Assembly (NCBI GenBank): GCA_964017125.1 | Contig: OZ024907.1 | Location: forward strand, 20,290,206-20,354,205 | Length of the DNA: 64,000 bases | Source of the DNA: Flabesymbios commensalis | Taxonomy: Eukaryota; Annelida; Polychaeta; Terebellida; Flabelligeridae | Direction: 5' to 3' | In this document: in pieces, positions 1 to 11,747 of the stretch | How the letters are laid out: the number at the start of each line of letters is the position of its first letter | Numbering within the stretch: position 1 is the first letter of the stretch | Translations under genes and position numbers: made by a program | The notes under the pieces: generated by a model | Database searches by the model: none | What the model was told of the DNA's origin: nothing | What the model saw: the letters and a program-made list of their open reading frames with translations, nothing else

Positions 1-150
1 ACATTTGATAACTGATCTATTTCTGCCATGAGCAATGCATATTTAGACTATCAGAATACAATCTGGTATTCTAATGTGATACTTTGAAATGCGCTAGATT
101 GGTTTTCCTTAACACACCAGAAATCAGCTTCTGACCGCCTGTACTGAAAA

Positions 151-281
151 GTGAGGGAGTGAGTGAGTGAGTGAGTGAGTGAGTGAGTGAGTGAGTGAGT
201 GAGTGAGTGAGTGAGTGAGTGAGTGAGTGAGTGAGTGAGTGAGTGAGTGAGTGAGTGAGTGAGTGAGTGAGTGAGTGAGTG
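151..281. repeat. (GAGT)n microsatellite
   Basis: About 32 nearly perfect GAGT units in one block. Four-base units leave several frames open, so both overlapping Thr-His-Ser-Leu type reading frames are artefacts. A similar tetranucleotide block, (GATT)n, lies next to the related dispersed repeat near 60 kb. Confidence 0.97.
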
Positions 282-415
282 AATATTGCTGATATGAATT
301 CATTGAGGGAATCGAGCAACATTCACTATCTTGACATACGTTTGCAGACACATTATTTTTTAGATTTCCGGGAGCGGGGGATTTTGTTCAATCAAATCTG
401 TGTAGCTGTTAGCCC

Positions 416-895
416 TTGACGGTCACACTATCAGAAGCCCATTGGAAATGGCTTTTAAAAGAAATGTTTCCTTCCCCTTGGAGAAGGGGGTCGAAACACC
501 ATTTTGCTGAGTCAGTCAAACACAGTGGTCTATGGTCCACTCTGTTTCCTAGATACTGGCTCTGGACATACACGGGTGACAACCAACAGCGTATAATTGG
601 TTTGCTGGCACCTCGTGGTCACTCCGGAAATTACCGACGGCCAACGACGGTCGCCCCCAAACCAGGCACCAATATTAATCAGAGCAATGACAAACAGCAG
701 TATCGGATTATCAAGCAGTTATTTACAAAGGTAATAACAGTAGTAGCCGATTATCTCAAGATAACAAAGTGGAGACGTTGAACCAATGTCGTCTTAATGC
801 TGGCCCAGAGTCGCAGACGTGGGACTAGCATTAAAACAACATTGGCTCAGCATGTGTTGTTTGTCATGAAGCAGTTTATCCTGACTGTGATGGAT
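416..895 (+). repeat. Dispersed repeat, copy A (partner at 60470-61035)
   Basis: This stretch aligns by eye with 60470-61035. Shared blocks are the GACGGTCA start, a TTCAAACACAG-like block, the motif TCCGGAAATTACCGA, the motif ACAAACAGCAG and a terminal block reading AAACAACATTGG then TGTTGTTTGT. A block starting TCTATTTCTGCCATGA is also shared (17 here, about 60163 there). Copy A lacks the roughly 105-bp foldback that interrupts copy B at 60637-60742, so it keeps the empty site near 553-562. No coding is credible; the 121-codon open frame here is not supported by any family I know. Confidence 0.7.
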
Positions 896-1194
896 GCACA
901 GCCTGTAATGTGTTTTTACATCAAGGAGGAAGGACGAAATTCGATAGACTCGGATCTACGAATCTATTGTAATTGAGTTCTTTCCTTGACTTAAAATACA
1001 CAGAATATGTGCAGATGTTCCAAGATTTGATATGGAAAAAATAAATTTCATTGTCAGTATGGCTAAACCATGAAATATTAGACATGCAATTTCATACTTA
1101 AAGCCGTATATTGGGCCCGACCTGACCAGCACAAAATAACAGTAGATTCGTAGATCCAAATCTGCTGTTTTAACAATAGACTGACGTCACGGGT

Positions 1195-1275
1195 GTTTTT
1201 ATAAAGGGTGTGTATAATTGCAATAGATACACCCCCTGTAATAGTTTTTACAGGGTGTGTATAATAGTGACAAAT
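1195..1275. repeat. Left remnant of the 47-51-bp hairpin satellite
   Basis: Two units carrying the core GGGTGTGTATAA and the arm ACACCCCCTGTAA. The rest of the array resumes at 3513, so the LINE at 1277-3512 sits inside what was one array. Confidence 0.85.
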
Positions 1276-1276
1276 A

Positions 1277-3512
1277 ATTCTTCTTCTTCTTCAAAATACA
1301 ACCCACTCCTCTGTATATGTAGTATTATCGAGCCGGGTGGTGGTGATGTGTGTACTTTGTGTGAGTCATAGGGTGTAAAGGGTGCAAAAGGTGCTTAGTC
1401 CAAAATAAATGTTTTGTGCAGTTGCCTCCTTGGCTAGGCCTAGGAGCCTGTGCGGTGGTGCAGATTAAAAACGCACTGCATTAAAAACAGTCTGCTGTTT
1501 ACAGGGTCAACATCGCGGGATCAACCTTGGATAGGGAGCTTTTGAAGCTCTCCAATGTTGGCTGGCTGGTCAGTGACTGTGGACAGCAGTTCCATCACAT
1601 AGGCGCACGGTTTCTGAAAAAAAGTGTTTGTAGGCCATGACACGCGTGTGAGCCTGGCTGAAGTGAAACGCCCTACTTCTCGTGGTATGTTTCACCGGTG
1701 TTAGAAGGTGTTGTGGGGTGTCGACAAGACCATGAATGACTCAGCAGAGCATGGTCACTCTCCTCATTGCACGACAGTGAGCCAGGGTGTGCCATCCTAG
1801 GGTCTTGATTAGGGCGGACACACTGGAGGTGTGTCTGTATTCCCCAGGTACAAAGCGGGCTGCAGAGGTGTTCTTGGCAGTAGGTGGATCCCACACACAG
1901 GAGGCATATTGGACTGAGGGTCTGACAAATGTCTTGTAGCATGTTTCCTTGATGTTAGCAGGACATCTGATGTTACAGAAAGGCTCAGGTGTTGTTGGCC
2001 TTCTTGGTAACATTGGCTATGTGGGCGTTCCAGGTTAGCATGCTGTCGAGGCTGACGGCCGGATCCTTGGCACAGCTAACCTCCATCAGGATAGTGCCGT
2101 GGATGGTGTAGTCACTGTCTATCCTCCTCCCCTCCCGATAATAATGCTGCTTCCCACTTTGTAGACGTTCCAGGTCTTGTTGCAGAATAACAGCATCAGC
2201 TGGTGAGTTTACACGCCGGTAGAGGAGGCAGTCATCCGCGAGTAGCCGTGGGATGGAAGAAACACAGGATGGCGAGTCATTAATATAACAGGAGAAGGAC
2301 AGTAGGCCCAGGACTGAGCCCTGAGGTATTCCTGATGTAACTGGAGCACTAGCTGAGGTTTTCCCCTCCAGGACAACTTGTTGGGAGCGTTGAGAGAGGA
2401 TGCATTTGATCCACTGGAGACTGTTTCCTCGTATGCCATAATAATTGAGCTCAGCCTCAAGGCGCGCATGTGGCACTTTGTCGAAGGCTTTAGAAAAGTC
2501 GAGTAGCACAGCATCAATTTGTTCACCGTCATGGAGGCATTTGGCTAGGTCGTGGACAATCTGTATCAGTCGGGTGTCGCATAATCTCTTTTTCCGGAAC
2601 ATGTGCTGGAAATCGGATAGGAATGTGTTGTGTCCAGGTGATCCATGTTGTTGCTATGGATGATATCCTCAAGGTATTTGCATGCTATGCAGGTCAATGA
2701 TATGGGCCTGTATTTGGATGGACGAGCTCTCTCCCCTTGATTGAAGACCGGTATAACCCTGGCATGCTTTCAAGAGGGTGGTAGTGCACTCTGATCGAGT
2801 GAGGCTTGGACTATCAAGGTCAAGGCGGGGGCGGGACCGCTAGCGTAGCCTAGCCGGTATATCAGCAGGGCCAGCAGCAGAGTGGATCTTAAGGCCTCCT
2901 AATAGGTTATGTACACCATCCTCAATCACAGTAATGCGGGCCACGTCAGGGTGGGTGCTGTGGCCAAGGCTGGGAATGGTGGATGTGTCCTCTTTGGTAA
3001 AAACTGATGAGAATTGGTCGTTCAGGATATTGGCTTTCACCTGAGTCACTGTGAGCCACCCCATCAATCTTTAGAGGAGCCACACCACTATTGTCATACT
3101 TTTTGCTTTTGATGAAGGACCAAGAACGCTTCAAGTTCCCGGGCTCTGTTTCATCACTGGTTATCATAGAATCGATATGTGAATAGTATGCCTTGCGACA
3201 CTCAGATTGAACCTCTCTCACATTTGGCCTCTTTAAATTTAGCTCTGGCCTCAACAGTTTTAAGTATGATGGCTTTGCTGTTGTAGCGTTTCTTGCCATT
3301 TCCTGACCTCGGGGGAGATCCAAGGTTGGTCAAATCTTTGTGACGTCATTTCAGATGGAATGTGGTGGTCCATGGTGGATTTACACTTGGAGGAAAACTG
3401 GGACCACATAGTGCTACTGGCGTCTGGGTGGTGTTTTTTGACGTGAAGGCTTTACAGAAGGAGGCTAGGTCGTTATTTATTTCTTCCTTGTCTTAGAGAA
3501 GGAGGCTAGGAA
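1277..3512 (-). mobile_element. 5'-truncated, decayed LINE (jockey/CR1-type)
   Basis: Read on the minus strand, this contains the end of an endonuclease-RT linker (about 3480-2850), the RT domain (about 2850-1985) and the C-terminal domain (about 2010-1495). RT motif A reads VLLDFSKAFDKVPHAR, motif B reads SGIPQGSVLG, and motif C reads LLADDCLLYR, with Leu in place of the usual Phe before Ala-Asp-Asp. The C-terminal part has the RPSVQYASCVWDP and AARFV signatures. Translation ends near 1495, and a 3' non-coding tail of about 200 bp closes on a (GAA)n run (TTC on the plus strand, about 1279-1292). No endonuclease domain is visible, so the copy is 5' truncated. The coding part is spread over at least three frames and is dead. 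These motifs are known from the jockey/CR1 group; the exact clade needs a tree. Both flanks are hairpin satellite. I could not identify a clean target duplication. Confidence 0.9.
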
Positions 3513-4377
3513 GTTATAAACACTCTGTGATGTGTTCTACAGGGTGTGTATAACTGTGATGAATACACAGTTTGTAATATGTTTCACAGGGTGTGTATAA
3601 CTGTGATGAATACGCAGCCTGTAATATCTTTCACAGGGTGTGTATAACTGTGATATATACACGTGCACCCTGTAATGTGTTGCACAGGGTGTGTATAACC
3701 GTGATAGATACACATGCACCCTGTAATGTGTTGCACAGGGTGTGTATAACTGTGATGAATACGCAGTTTGTAATATGTTTTACAAGGTGTGTATAACTGT
3801 GATGAATAAGCAGCCTGTAATATCTTTCACAGGGTGTGTATAACTGTGATGAATAAGCAGCCCGTAATATGTTTCACAGGATGTGTATAACTGTGATAGA
3901 TACACAGCCTGTAATGTGTTTTTTGCAAGGTGTGTATAACTTTAATAGATATACAGGGTGTGTAAAACTGTGATATATGCATAGTCTGAAATTTGTTTTA
4001 CAGGGTGTGTAGAACTGTGCTGGGTACAAACCATGTGATGTGTTTCACAGGGTGTGTAGAACTGTGATAGATACACGTGCACCCTGTAATGTGTTGCACA
4101 GGGTGTGTATAACTGTGATAGATACACGCCACGTAATTTGTTTTTGCAGGGTGTGTAAAACTGTGATAGATACACAGTCTGTAATATGTTTCACAGGGTG
4201 TGTAGAACTGTGATAGATACACGTGCACCCTGTGATGTGTTGCACAGGGTGTGTATAACTGTGATAGATACACGCCACGTAATTTGTTTTTGCAGGGTGT
4301 GTAAAACTGTGATAGATACACAGTCTGTAATATGTTTCACAGGGTGTGTATAACTCTAATAGATACACACCCTATAA
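3513..4377. repeat. Hairpin satellite, 47-51-bp units
   Basis: Eighteen units share the core ACAGGGTGTGTATAACTGTG. Each monomer is an imperfect hairpin: ACAGGGTGTGTAT pairs with the downstream ATACAC..CCTGT arm around an 11-nt loop, and the last unit (about 4338-4376) is close to perfect. A three-monomer higher-order repeat of 145 bp (51+47+47) is visible between 4051 and 4340. Open frames of up to 107 codons are by-products of the repeat. Confidence 0.95.
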
Positions 4378-5378
4378 TGGGTTTCTATTTATTGTATCTT
4401 GTACATAATTTGACCAACAATTCACACATAAATCCAAGATGACCGCCGTTTTTTTAATTGTGAAAAATGTAAACAATTCTTTTGAAATTGTAGGCCCCTA
4501 CGCATTTCTGTCGATTTAATTATATTATATAGAATAATATATGGAGGATATACCTTGTCCCGAAAAAATGAGGGCTCTCTTGAATTTTGACTGTCCCTAG
4601 TGTAGACCACTAGCAGGATTGTTCTGCACAAATTAACACATGCGGCCATCTTGAAATCGTGGATGTAATATAGGTAGAGAATTATGTAGAGAAACAACAC
4701 ACAATATTTTCTTGATCTAAAATCACCTGAACCCTATTGATTGCGCAAATCTAGAAGGTAAATGGAGGCCAATTTGGATTTCGTGGTGAAAAGTAGGTCA
4801 AATTATCCCGAAAACACAAGAAATGAATTTCTCGCATCAAATTTATATAGAAACCATAAATTGCTTGGTAACATGCGTTTTTGTATTCAGTGCACCCATA
4901 ATTATTATGTGAAAAAACGTTGTTACCAGCTTTTTCTTAAAAATGCACCAAAAATCCCATCAGTCTATACCACATTTGAGGGCCATGAATAATTTGTACA
5001 GTAACTCTAATTCGTGTTAGAGCTGAGCAGAGCAGACATCACACGAACTAGTGACGGCACTGATGCCGTTTTTTGTTGGATTCGATATATTCAGAATAAT
5101 CAAAATCAAGTGCAAAATTATATATATTTGCTTGCAGCTAATGGGAAATATATTTTTTCGAATAAAAGCGTGACTAGCAGGTGAAGTATGAGATGATTAA
5201 AACAGACTAGTAATACATGCCATACATGACTACTATCACTTTGACATAGAGGGGGGGGGGGTATGATAACCACAACAGATAGCAGAACATATGCTGCAAT
5301 CATAAAAAACAATAGGTTTTGTTCTGGGGATATAATTACATGAGCTGCCGGCGCTAGCATGATTCCAGCTTTATTTAA
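4378..5378. other. No recognised feature; one G11 tract
   Basis: AT-rich unique-looking sequence. A short ATG-started frame of 76 codons at 4762 has no recognisable motif. A run of 11 G lies at 5251-5261. I see nothing else. Confidence 0.6.
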
Positions 5379-5596
5379 CCCTTTAACCGCCGGTGCCGCA
5401 TATATTCGGGTTTTCATTTTCTATTAGCACATTGTTAAAGATAATATGTGACATCAACCAGCCAGACTTGAAAAGAGTTGACCTCTATTTGGTCAAATCT
5501 GAATAATTTTCACTCATTTGAAGTTGTGGATCAAGTCCGCGAGACACAACTTCAAGTGGGTGGAAATTCAAATTAAATAATTTGGCGGTTAAAGGG
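5379..5596 (+). mobile_element. piggyBac-like MITE, copy 1 (218 bp)
   Basis: Terminal inverted repeats CCCTTTAACCGCC and GGCGGTTAAAGGG are flanked on both sides by TTAA (5375-5378 and 5597-5600), the target duplication typical of piggyBac. There is no coding capacity. An internal hairpin (5515-5558) has the 14-bp stem CACTTGAAGTTGTG with one mismatch here. Copies 2 and 3 are at 19271 and 35191. Confidence 0.9.
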
Positions 5597-5600
5597 TTAA

Positions 5601-7039
5601 GCTCGTTGTGAATCATTTATAACGGAATGGGCGGTATTTGTTCTCGCAAATCGCCGAAATTGTACAATGGAACTGTTGTACCACATTGCCGGATTGATGG
5701 ATCTGTTATAACAAATTCAAGAAAAACGTCGCCAGACAATTCCACCGCTCACAATCAAATATGACATGACATTGTCAAATTACTAGCTTGAAATGGATAA
5801 AAAAAATGACCAGGGATATTGCAGCATTCGTTTCTGGCGAGCTAATTATTAAAATAAGCAAGAATGCGACAAATATATTACTATGTAATGAATGCGAAAT
5901 CCCACAGTTTATAAATTATATTATGCAACACAAAATATCGAGAGGTCGGAGTGCTTTCTACCAGATAAATTCAGGATGCAGCGTCTCAATTTCCTGGTAA
6001 TTTATATTCACTTAACTACGAGACTCATTAGGTCATTTAGACATAATTAGCACTTTCATCGCAGCGGCGACGTAAAGGTTTTTATACAAGCTCATTATAC
6101 AACTCGCCGGCCCCGATATATTCGGTCCTGTTGTGGGTACTGGGTTCGAATTCCGGCCAGGTCGGATGTTTGTCGAAATTTTGTGCATTATAGACCTACA
6201 GTGCTCCAAACTGTTCAAAGGCCTGGAGTTTGTAGTGATGTCTAGGGTACTGTGCACTATACAGACAACTTGAAACCATTTGATAAGAGTAGGACATAGT
6301 CACAACTTCGGGTTTCCTTCTGCCGCGATATTGCCATGATTGTGCAAAATTTTGCAAACGCAAGGGTGTTTTCATTCATTTGAAGCTGGGAATTACGTCA
6401 GCAATGCCAGCTTCTAAAGAATAAAAAAACATCAAATAATAATTTAGGTACCGTTTTTTTACGATATATATATAAGCCTAACTTTATGAGATGTTCAGAT
6501 AAATATATCAACAAACATCGAGAAATAATGTTATTATTCAAGGAATGAAACTGATAAAAACACAACTACGACGTATAATGTTTTCTGGATAACTAATAAT
6601 ATGCTGACAGAAATGCTGATGTTTTACTGGAACCATCAAAACGGGAGCTTCACATTACGCCCGTTGAATATATAATAAGTATTTTCTGCGTTTATTTGCA
6701 TTAAAAACTGATCAAAACATAAAGTTGCAGAGTTTATTACCTTTCACCCTTGCCTACTGAATACTTAATGTCCCTGTATTCCATTAGCAATCTCCAAGGA
6801 ATTGAGCGATCCCCACATCTCAGTTTTGTGATGCGTTTATTATAACGCTTTCTCAATTTTTTATATTTTTTTAATTCAAAGCGCTGGACAAATCTTTTTT
6901 CTAGAGAGGCGCCGCAAATACGATTGAGTTCAATAAGCTACGACATAAGTTGATCAGAAGGTCTCACATTGGCTGGAACTCAATGCTTAGCCAGTGTAAG
7001 CCCAAACGAAGAAGCCAGCTCCCTTCCCCCAGTAAATAT
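5601..7039. other. AT-rich DNA with short dispersed-repeat fragments
   Basis: Contains a short block AATTAGCACTTTC at about 6046, also seen at 63858 with similar flanks, and a tRNA B-box-like string GGGTTCGAATTCC near 6133. A copy of the 45-bp TTGAAGCTGG foldback lies at 6373-6420. No gene is visible. Confidence 0.55.
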
Positions 7040-7125
7040 GGGACTGTTTTTAATGGTGGGCTATACCATAGCGTCGTAGATGGTGGACCAGTATCAAACC
7101 AACATTGAGTCCCGTGCTTTCTTGA
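7040..7125 (+). repeat. CCCAGCAAACACGA foldback family, degraded copy
   Basis: Core reads GTCGTAGATGGTGGACCAGTA followed by AACCAACATTGAGTC, matching the right half of the better copies at 21700 and 59097. Confidence 0.6.
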
Positions 7126-7353
7126 CATTATCACAAGACACTTTTAGAACTAATATAGCTTAAAAATAGCACACAAATAATATATAATAAATGTGAGTCA
7201 AGACACAAGACAAACACAAGACAAACACAAGACAAACAGCTAAGTTTTCCAGAGTGTGTGAGAACCGTGAATTGTTGTTTTATTCATACAAATGACATGC
7301 GGAGCATGTCGAATACCCCCCCCCCCCTCCCCACCAGTAATGGGTTAATATAT

Positions 7354-7429
7354 CCCAGCAAACACGATATATTGAACAAACGTTGGTTTAATGTTGGGCC
7401 AGTTGGGTGAATGTGGCTTGTTTGCTTGG
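7354..7429 (+). mobile_element. CCCAGCAAACACGA foldback MITE, short copy
   Basis: Begins CCCAGCAAACACGA, carries the TTTAATGTTGGGCCAG core and ends in TGTTTGCTTGG, the inverted end. The central part is shorter than in the 21700 copy. Confidence 0.7.
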
Positions 7430-7524
7430 ATGAAATCACTTGTTCAGGCGTGTTTCACTGAAGAATGACTTTTATTCCAATACATATAGAATAAGTCGAG
7501 TCCTTGGTACAATCTCCAGTTTGA

Positions 7525-8150
7525 TTTACATTCCGCGGGGTCACCTGACAAGGTCCAGTGTATTTTAAATCCCCTAGGGTGACCTGACAAGATCCAGTTT
7601 AGTTTACATTCCCTAGGGTGACCTGACAAGATCCAGCGTAGCTCATATTCCCTAGAATTTAAAATTTTCTTACAAGCGATGCGTACTTATTGATTATTTT
7701 CTAGCTAAGGAAACTTCATTTGTTAATAATTATCACTTGTCAAATTTATCTTACAGGAATAAGACTTCGTAAACTTTTCTAATTAGTTCATATTCCCTAG
7801 AGTCACCTGATAAGAACCAGTTCAGTTCACATTCTCTAGGGTCACCTAATAAGATCCAGTTCAGTTCACATTCCCTACGGTCAATTTAAATAATATCCAG
7901 TTCAGTTCACATTCCCTAGGGTCACCTAATAAGATCCAGCTCAGTTCACATTCCCTACGGTAAATTTAAATAAGATCCAGTTCAGTTCACATTCCCTAGG
8001 GTCACCTAATAAGATCCAGTGTAGTTCACATTTCCTAGGGTCACCTGATAAGTTCCAGTGTAGTTCACATCCGATTGGGTCAAACAACAAGATCCGGTGT
8101 AGCTCACACTCATAGGGTCACCTGACAAGATCCAGTGTAACTCACACGTG
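7525..8150. repeat. Minisatellite, about 39-40-bp units
   Basis: Units read roughly TTCACATTCCCTAGGGTCAC then CTAATAAGATCCAGTTCAG. About 13 units are present, broken by about 125 bp of unrelated AT-rich sequence at 7656-7780. Confidence 0.9.
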
Positions 8151-8280
8151 TCTATCTGTTCCTGGCTATCACTAGGTAGGCCCTATAACTCAGGTAATCA
8201 CAGATCTGCCATGGAGGACAAATACATCATCATTGCTTATAAGATGAAATGTCAGCGACAACAAGTTTGTCATTTAATTT

Positions 8281-8366
8281 GTCGTCCTAGGACCGCATTC
8301 AACCAGTATCTTCCTAGAGCCGCATTCAACCTTTGTCTTCCTAGGACGGCATTCAACCCTTGCATT
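8281..8366. repeat. Three-unit tandem repeat, about 30 bp
   Basis: Three units share TTCCTAGNNCCGCATTCAAC. The overlapping 78-codon frame is a by-product. Confidence 0.75.
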
Positions 8367-8463
8367 CAATTGATAATGATATAATAGTATGTGTTCGATG
8401 GACAATCCATGAAATATTTCCGTTTTAAAGATGTGTTTAAATAAATCAAAGAAATTTGTCTCG

Positions 8464-8510
8464 TCATTTGAAGCTGGAAATGACATTAGCAATTCCGGCA
8501 TCGAATGAAT
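8464..8510 (+). repeat. 45-bp TTGAAGCTGG foldback, one copy
   Basis: TCATTTGAAGCTGGAAATGA, then a short spacer, then GCAATTCCGGCATCGAATGA, an imperfect inverted pair. Similar pieces recur at 6373, 12112, 17899, 36490, 53964, 58091 and 58935. Confidence 0.65.
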
Positions 8511-8986
8511 AAAGATACTGGCTGACAACTCAGAATACCAATGGTTAATGTTATGTCCTTGTTGAATCGCGTCAGAAACTCAAACATTCACGAGGACAGA
8601 AACGAGGATATACTAGGGGATTGAAAACATCGTTTAACAAGACATCGTGTGGTTACAGGCAGATGTCAGTAACATGTAGCCCAATATTACATGTATATTC
8701 TGAATGTAGGCAATAACAGTATTTAAAGTCAGAGTACACATCCAATATCACATGGGTTAATTGTAGCCGTGTTGTTTGCTACACAATTAGGACAAACGCT
8801 ACATAAAAAAATATTTTGGTGTAGCAGTTTTTAGGACATGCAACAACAAGAGTGGTGATTAACTGTGTCCTCATGTATCACCATAGTTTTATAACTCCCA
8901 CTGATTATGAAAAACATTATATATGCAATTGCCGGCTTTCCTTCGACGACCTCGTCGAGGCTTAGTCAGATATGTGAAGCATGTAC

Positions 8987-9190
8987 TTTAGCTGTATATC
9001 ATCTAGTGACGGCGACAGACTTCTAGAGCTGTCCATGTATAAAATCCTCTAATTTGACTGTAGATCACCCAATGACGGCTACACATGTCTAGAGCTGTCC
9101 ATGTATAAAATTCGCTAATTTAGCTGTATATCACCCAGTGACGGCGGCGGGTCTTTGTCCAGAGACAAAATGTTCCAACTTAGCTAACAT
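8987..9190. repeat. Three-unit tandem repeat, 66 bp
   Basis: Units start at 8987, 9053 and 9119 with TTTAGCTGTATATCA and include GTGACGGC and AGAGCTGTCCATGTATAAAA. The third unit is truncated. Confidence 0.85.
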
Positions 9191-9261
9191 CGCGTAGAAA
9201 TCGATCCAGTACGTGATCGGTTTTTCAAATAAACCGCGCAGAAAGACGTCGACTACAATCT

Positions 9262-9590
9262 GACCGAGCACTGTCTCAGAACAGTGCCTTAAATAAAATA
9301 AATCAATTATTATAGAACCTCTGGCGTGCCATACTGCTCAGTAGTCGCATCAACGCTGGCTCAGAGCGGTGCCTTTACTCAATAAAATGAATTAATTTCA
9401 GAATCTCTAGCGTGCCATAATACTGGGAAGTACCGAGCTCATAGGCGTACCAACGCTGGTCCAGCATGGTGTTTTTACTCAATCAAATATATTAATTATA
9501 GAACCTCTGGCGTGCCTAGTATAGTCAGTGGAAACAAGCGTACAAGTGCATGAACGCTGTCTCAGGGCGGTGACTTTACTCAATGGCGAG
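9262..9590. repeat. Tandem repeat, about 85-105-bp units
   Basis: Three to four diverged units share GAACCTCTGGCGTGCC, a CAACGCTG core and TTTACTCAAT. Confidence 0.8.
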
Positions 9591-9894
9591 ATTTAACACA
9601 TTAATTCATACCCAGCCATGACGGTCGTCCAATGCCGACTTGATTTTGGGCCTGCGTCATGGACTGTGTGTCAATATCAGGCCAGTATTGGTTGAGTTTG
9701 CTGAAAAAATATGGAAATCTTTTCTTGATAATGATAAACAATTTTTTTTCTCAAAATTAACAGTCCTCAGTAATTTTGAAACATCAGGAAATGGCGACAC
9801 GCACACCTAAAAAATATAAAGCAATCGGACTTCCATTTTACGATTGAACCTCTTAACATCAATATAATCATCTTGAAAAGTGAATTGCCATCAA

Positions 9895-10412
9895 AACTCA
9901 GAAAGTCATAATACGATGGTGATGGAATCAAAGCTTAGAACGTCCTAATAGTGATGGACTCAAAGCTGGGAACGTCCTAATAGTGATGGAACCAAAGCTC
10001 AGAAGATCCTAAGAGTGTTGGAATCAAAGCTTAGAGCGTGCTAATAGTGATGGAATCAAGACTCAGAACGTCCTAATAGTGATGAAATCAAAGCTTAGAA
10101 CGTCCTAATAGTGATGGAATCAAAGCTTAGAACGTCCTAATAGTGATGGAATCAAAGCTTAGAACGTTCTAATAGTGATGGGGTCAAAGCTTAGAACGTC
10201 CTAATAGTGATAGAATCAATGCTCAGAACATCTTAATAGTGATGGAAGCAAAGATCAGAACGTCTTAATAGGGATGGAATCAAAGATCAGAACGTCCTAA
10301 TAGTGATGGAATCAAAGATCTGAACGTCATAATACTGCTGGAATCAATGTTTAGAACGACATAATAGTGATGGAATCAATGCTCAGAACGTTATAATAGT
10401 GATGGAGTATAC
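9895..10412. repeat. Minisatellite, 32-bp unit
   Basis: About 16 units of ATAGTGATGGAATCAAAGCT followed by TAGAACGTCCTA. Central units are the most alike and edge units are more diverged. Confidence 0.95.
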
Positions 10413-10924
10413 CATTAATTCATTTATTACTTAAGATGCAGGTGATACAATAATGCCTAATAAGTGTGTTTGTAATGCAATGTATGTGCTACAAATGAAT
10501 GATTTTTCATCAATTGAATCTAAACATAGAGATAGTGAGCATCTCTTACTTTGTGAAGTGACACATAAACCCTCCCAATTCAAATTGATGCTAGCTCAAA
10601 ACATTTCTTGCTGATACTTTTTATGAAATATCGTGTAATTCCTAGATCATAATACATAATCTTCAGCATGCAGAGGGCTAGATGAATACTTGTCTCTGGA
10701 TCACAAAGGGTTAAGTCGCGCAAGTCACGTACATCTGTCCGTCTCCATGGATACTTACATGACCTCGACCTTGACCCATGTCCGGCAGATGAAAAACAAT
10801 TTTGGACCACGATTCACCCTTAACCACTTCGAGTATTAAATTATGGTCATCCAATAGATTCCATCAACCCTCTGTGTCCCATATCCACCCTTAACCGGCT
10901 CTAGTATTACATTCTGACCATCCA
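10413..10924. other. Unique-looking sequence with one 73-bp direct duplication
   Basis: The block CACCCTTAACC..AGTATTA..TCCAAT occurs twice, at about 10816-10860 and 10886-10930. I see no gene. Confidence 0.6.
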
Positions 10925-11747
10925 ATTTATGGCACTGCACTTCGCTGCACTTCACTTCACTTCGCTGCACTGCACTGCACTGCACTGCACTGCACTGCAC
11001 TGCAATGCACTGCAATGCACTGCACTGCACTGCACTGCACTGCACTGCACCGTACCGTACCGTACCGTACTGAACCGAACCGAACCGTACCGTAATGCAA
11101 TGTTTTGTATTGTATTGTATTGTATTGTGTTGTATTGCATTGCATTGCATTGCATTGCATTGCATTGCATTGCATTGCATTGCATTGCATTGCATTGCAT
11201 TGCATTGCATTGCAATGCACTACATTACATTACATTGCATGGCATCGCATTGCATTACATTGCTTTACATTGCATTACATTGCATTACATTGCATTACAT
11301 TGCATTGCATTACATTGCATTACAGTGCATTACATTGCATTACGTTGTATTACATGGTATTACATTGAATTAAGTTGCATTACATTGCTTTACATTGCAT
11401 TGCATTGCATTGCATTGCATTGCATTGCATTGCATTACCTCACTTGCATTGCATCGCACCGCACCGCATTGCGACGCCGCACCGCACCGCACTTCATCAC
11501 ACTGTACTGCACTGCACTGCACTACAAAGCACTGCACTGCATTGTACTGTACTATACTATACCGTACCGTACCGTACCTACCGTACCGTGCCGTGCCGTG
11601 CCGTACCGTACCGTACCGTGCACTGCACTGCACTGCACTGCACTGCACTGCACTGCACTGCACTGCACTGCACTGTACTGTACTGTACTGTACTGTACTG
11701 TACTGTACTGTACTGTACTGTACTGTACTGTACTGTACTGTACTGTA
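10925..11747. repeat. Mosaic pentanucleotide array
   Basis: An 0.8-kb run of five-base units whose sequence changes in blocks: TGCAC, then CGTAC, CGAAC, TTGTA, TTGCA, TTACA, CCGCA, CGTAC and finally TGTAC. Phase stays five throughout. Because 15 bp is a whole number of codons and no block makes a stop, long open frames exist on both strands, including one of 303 codons. None is a gene. Confidence 0.97.

Noticed and set aside
71-351. Thr-His-Ser-Leu repeat protein
   Set aside because: Translation of the (GAGT)n block.
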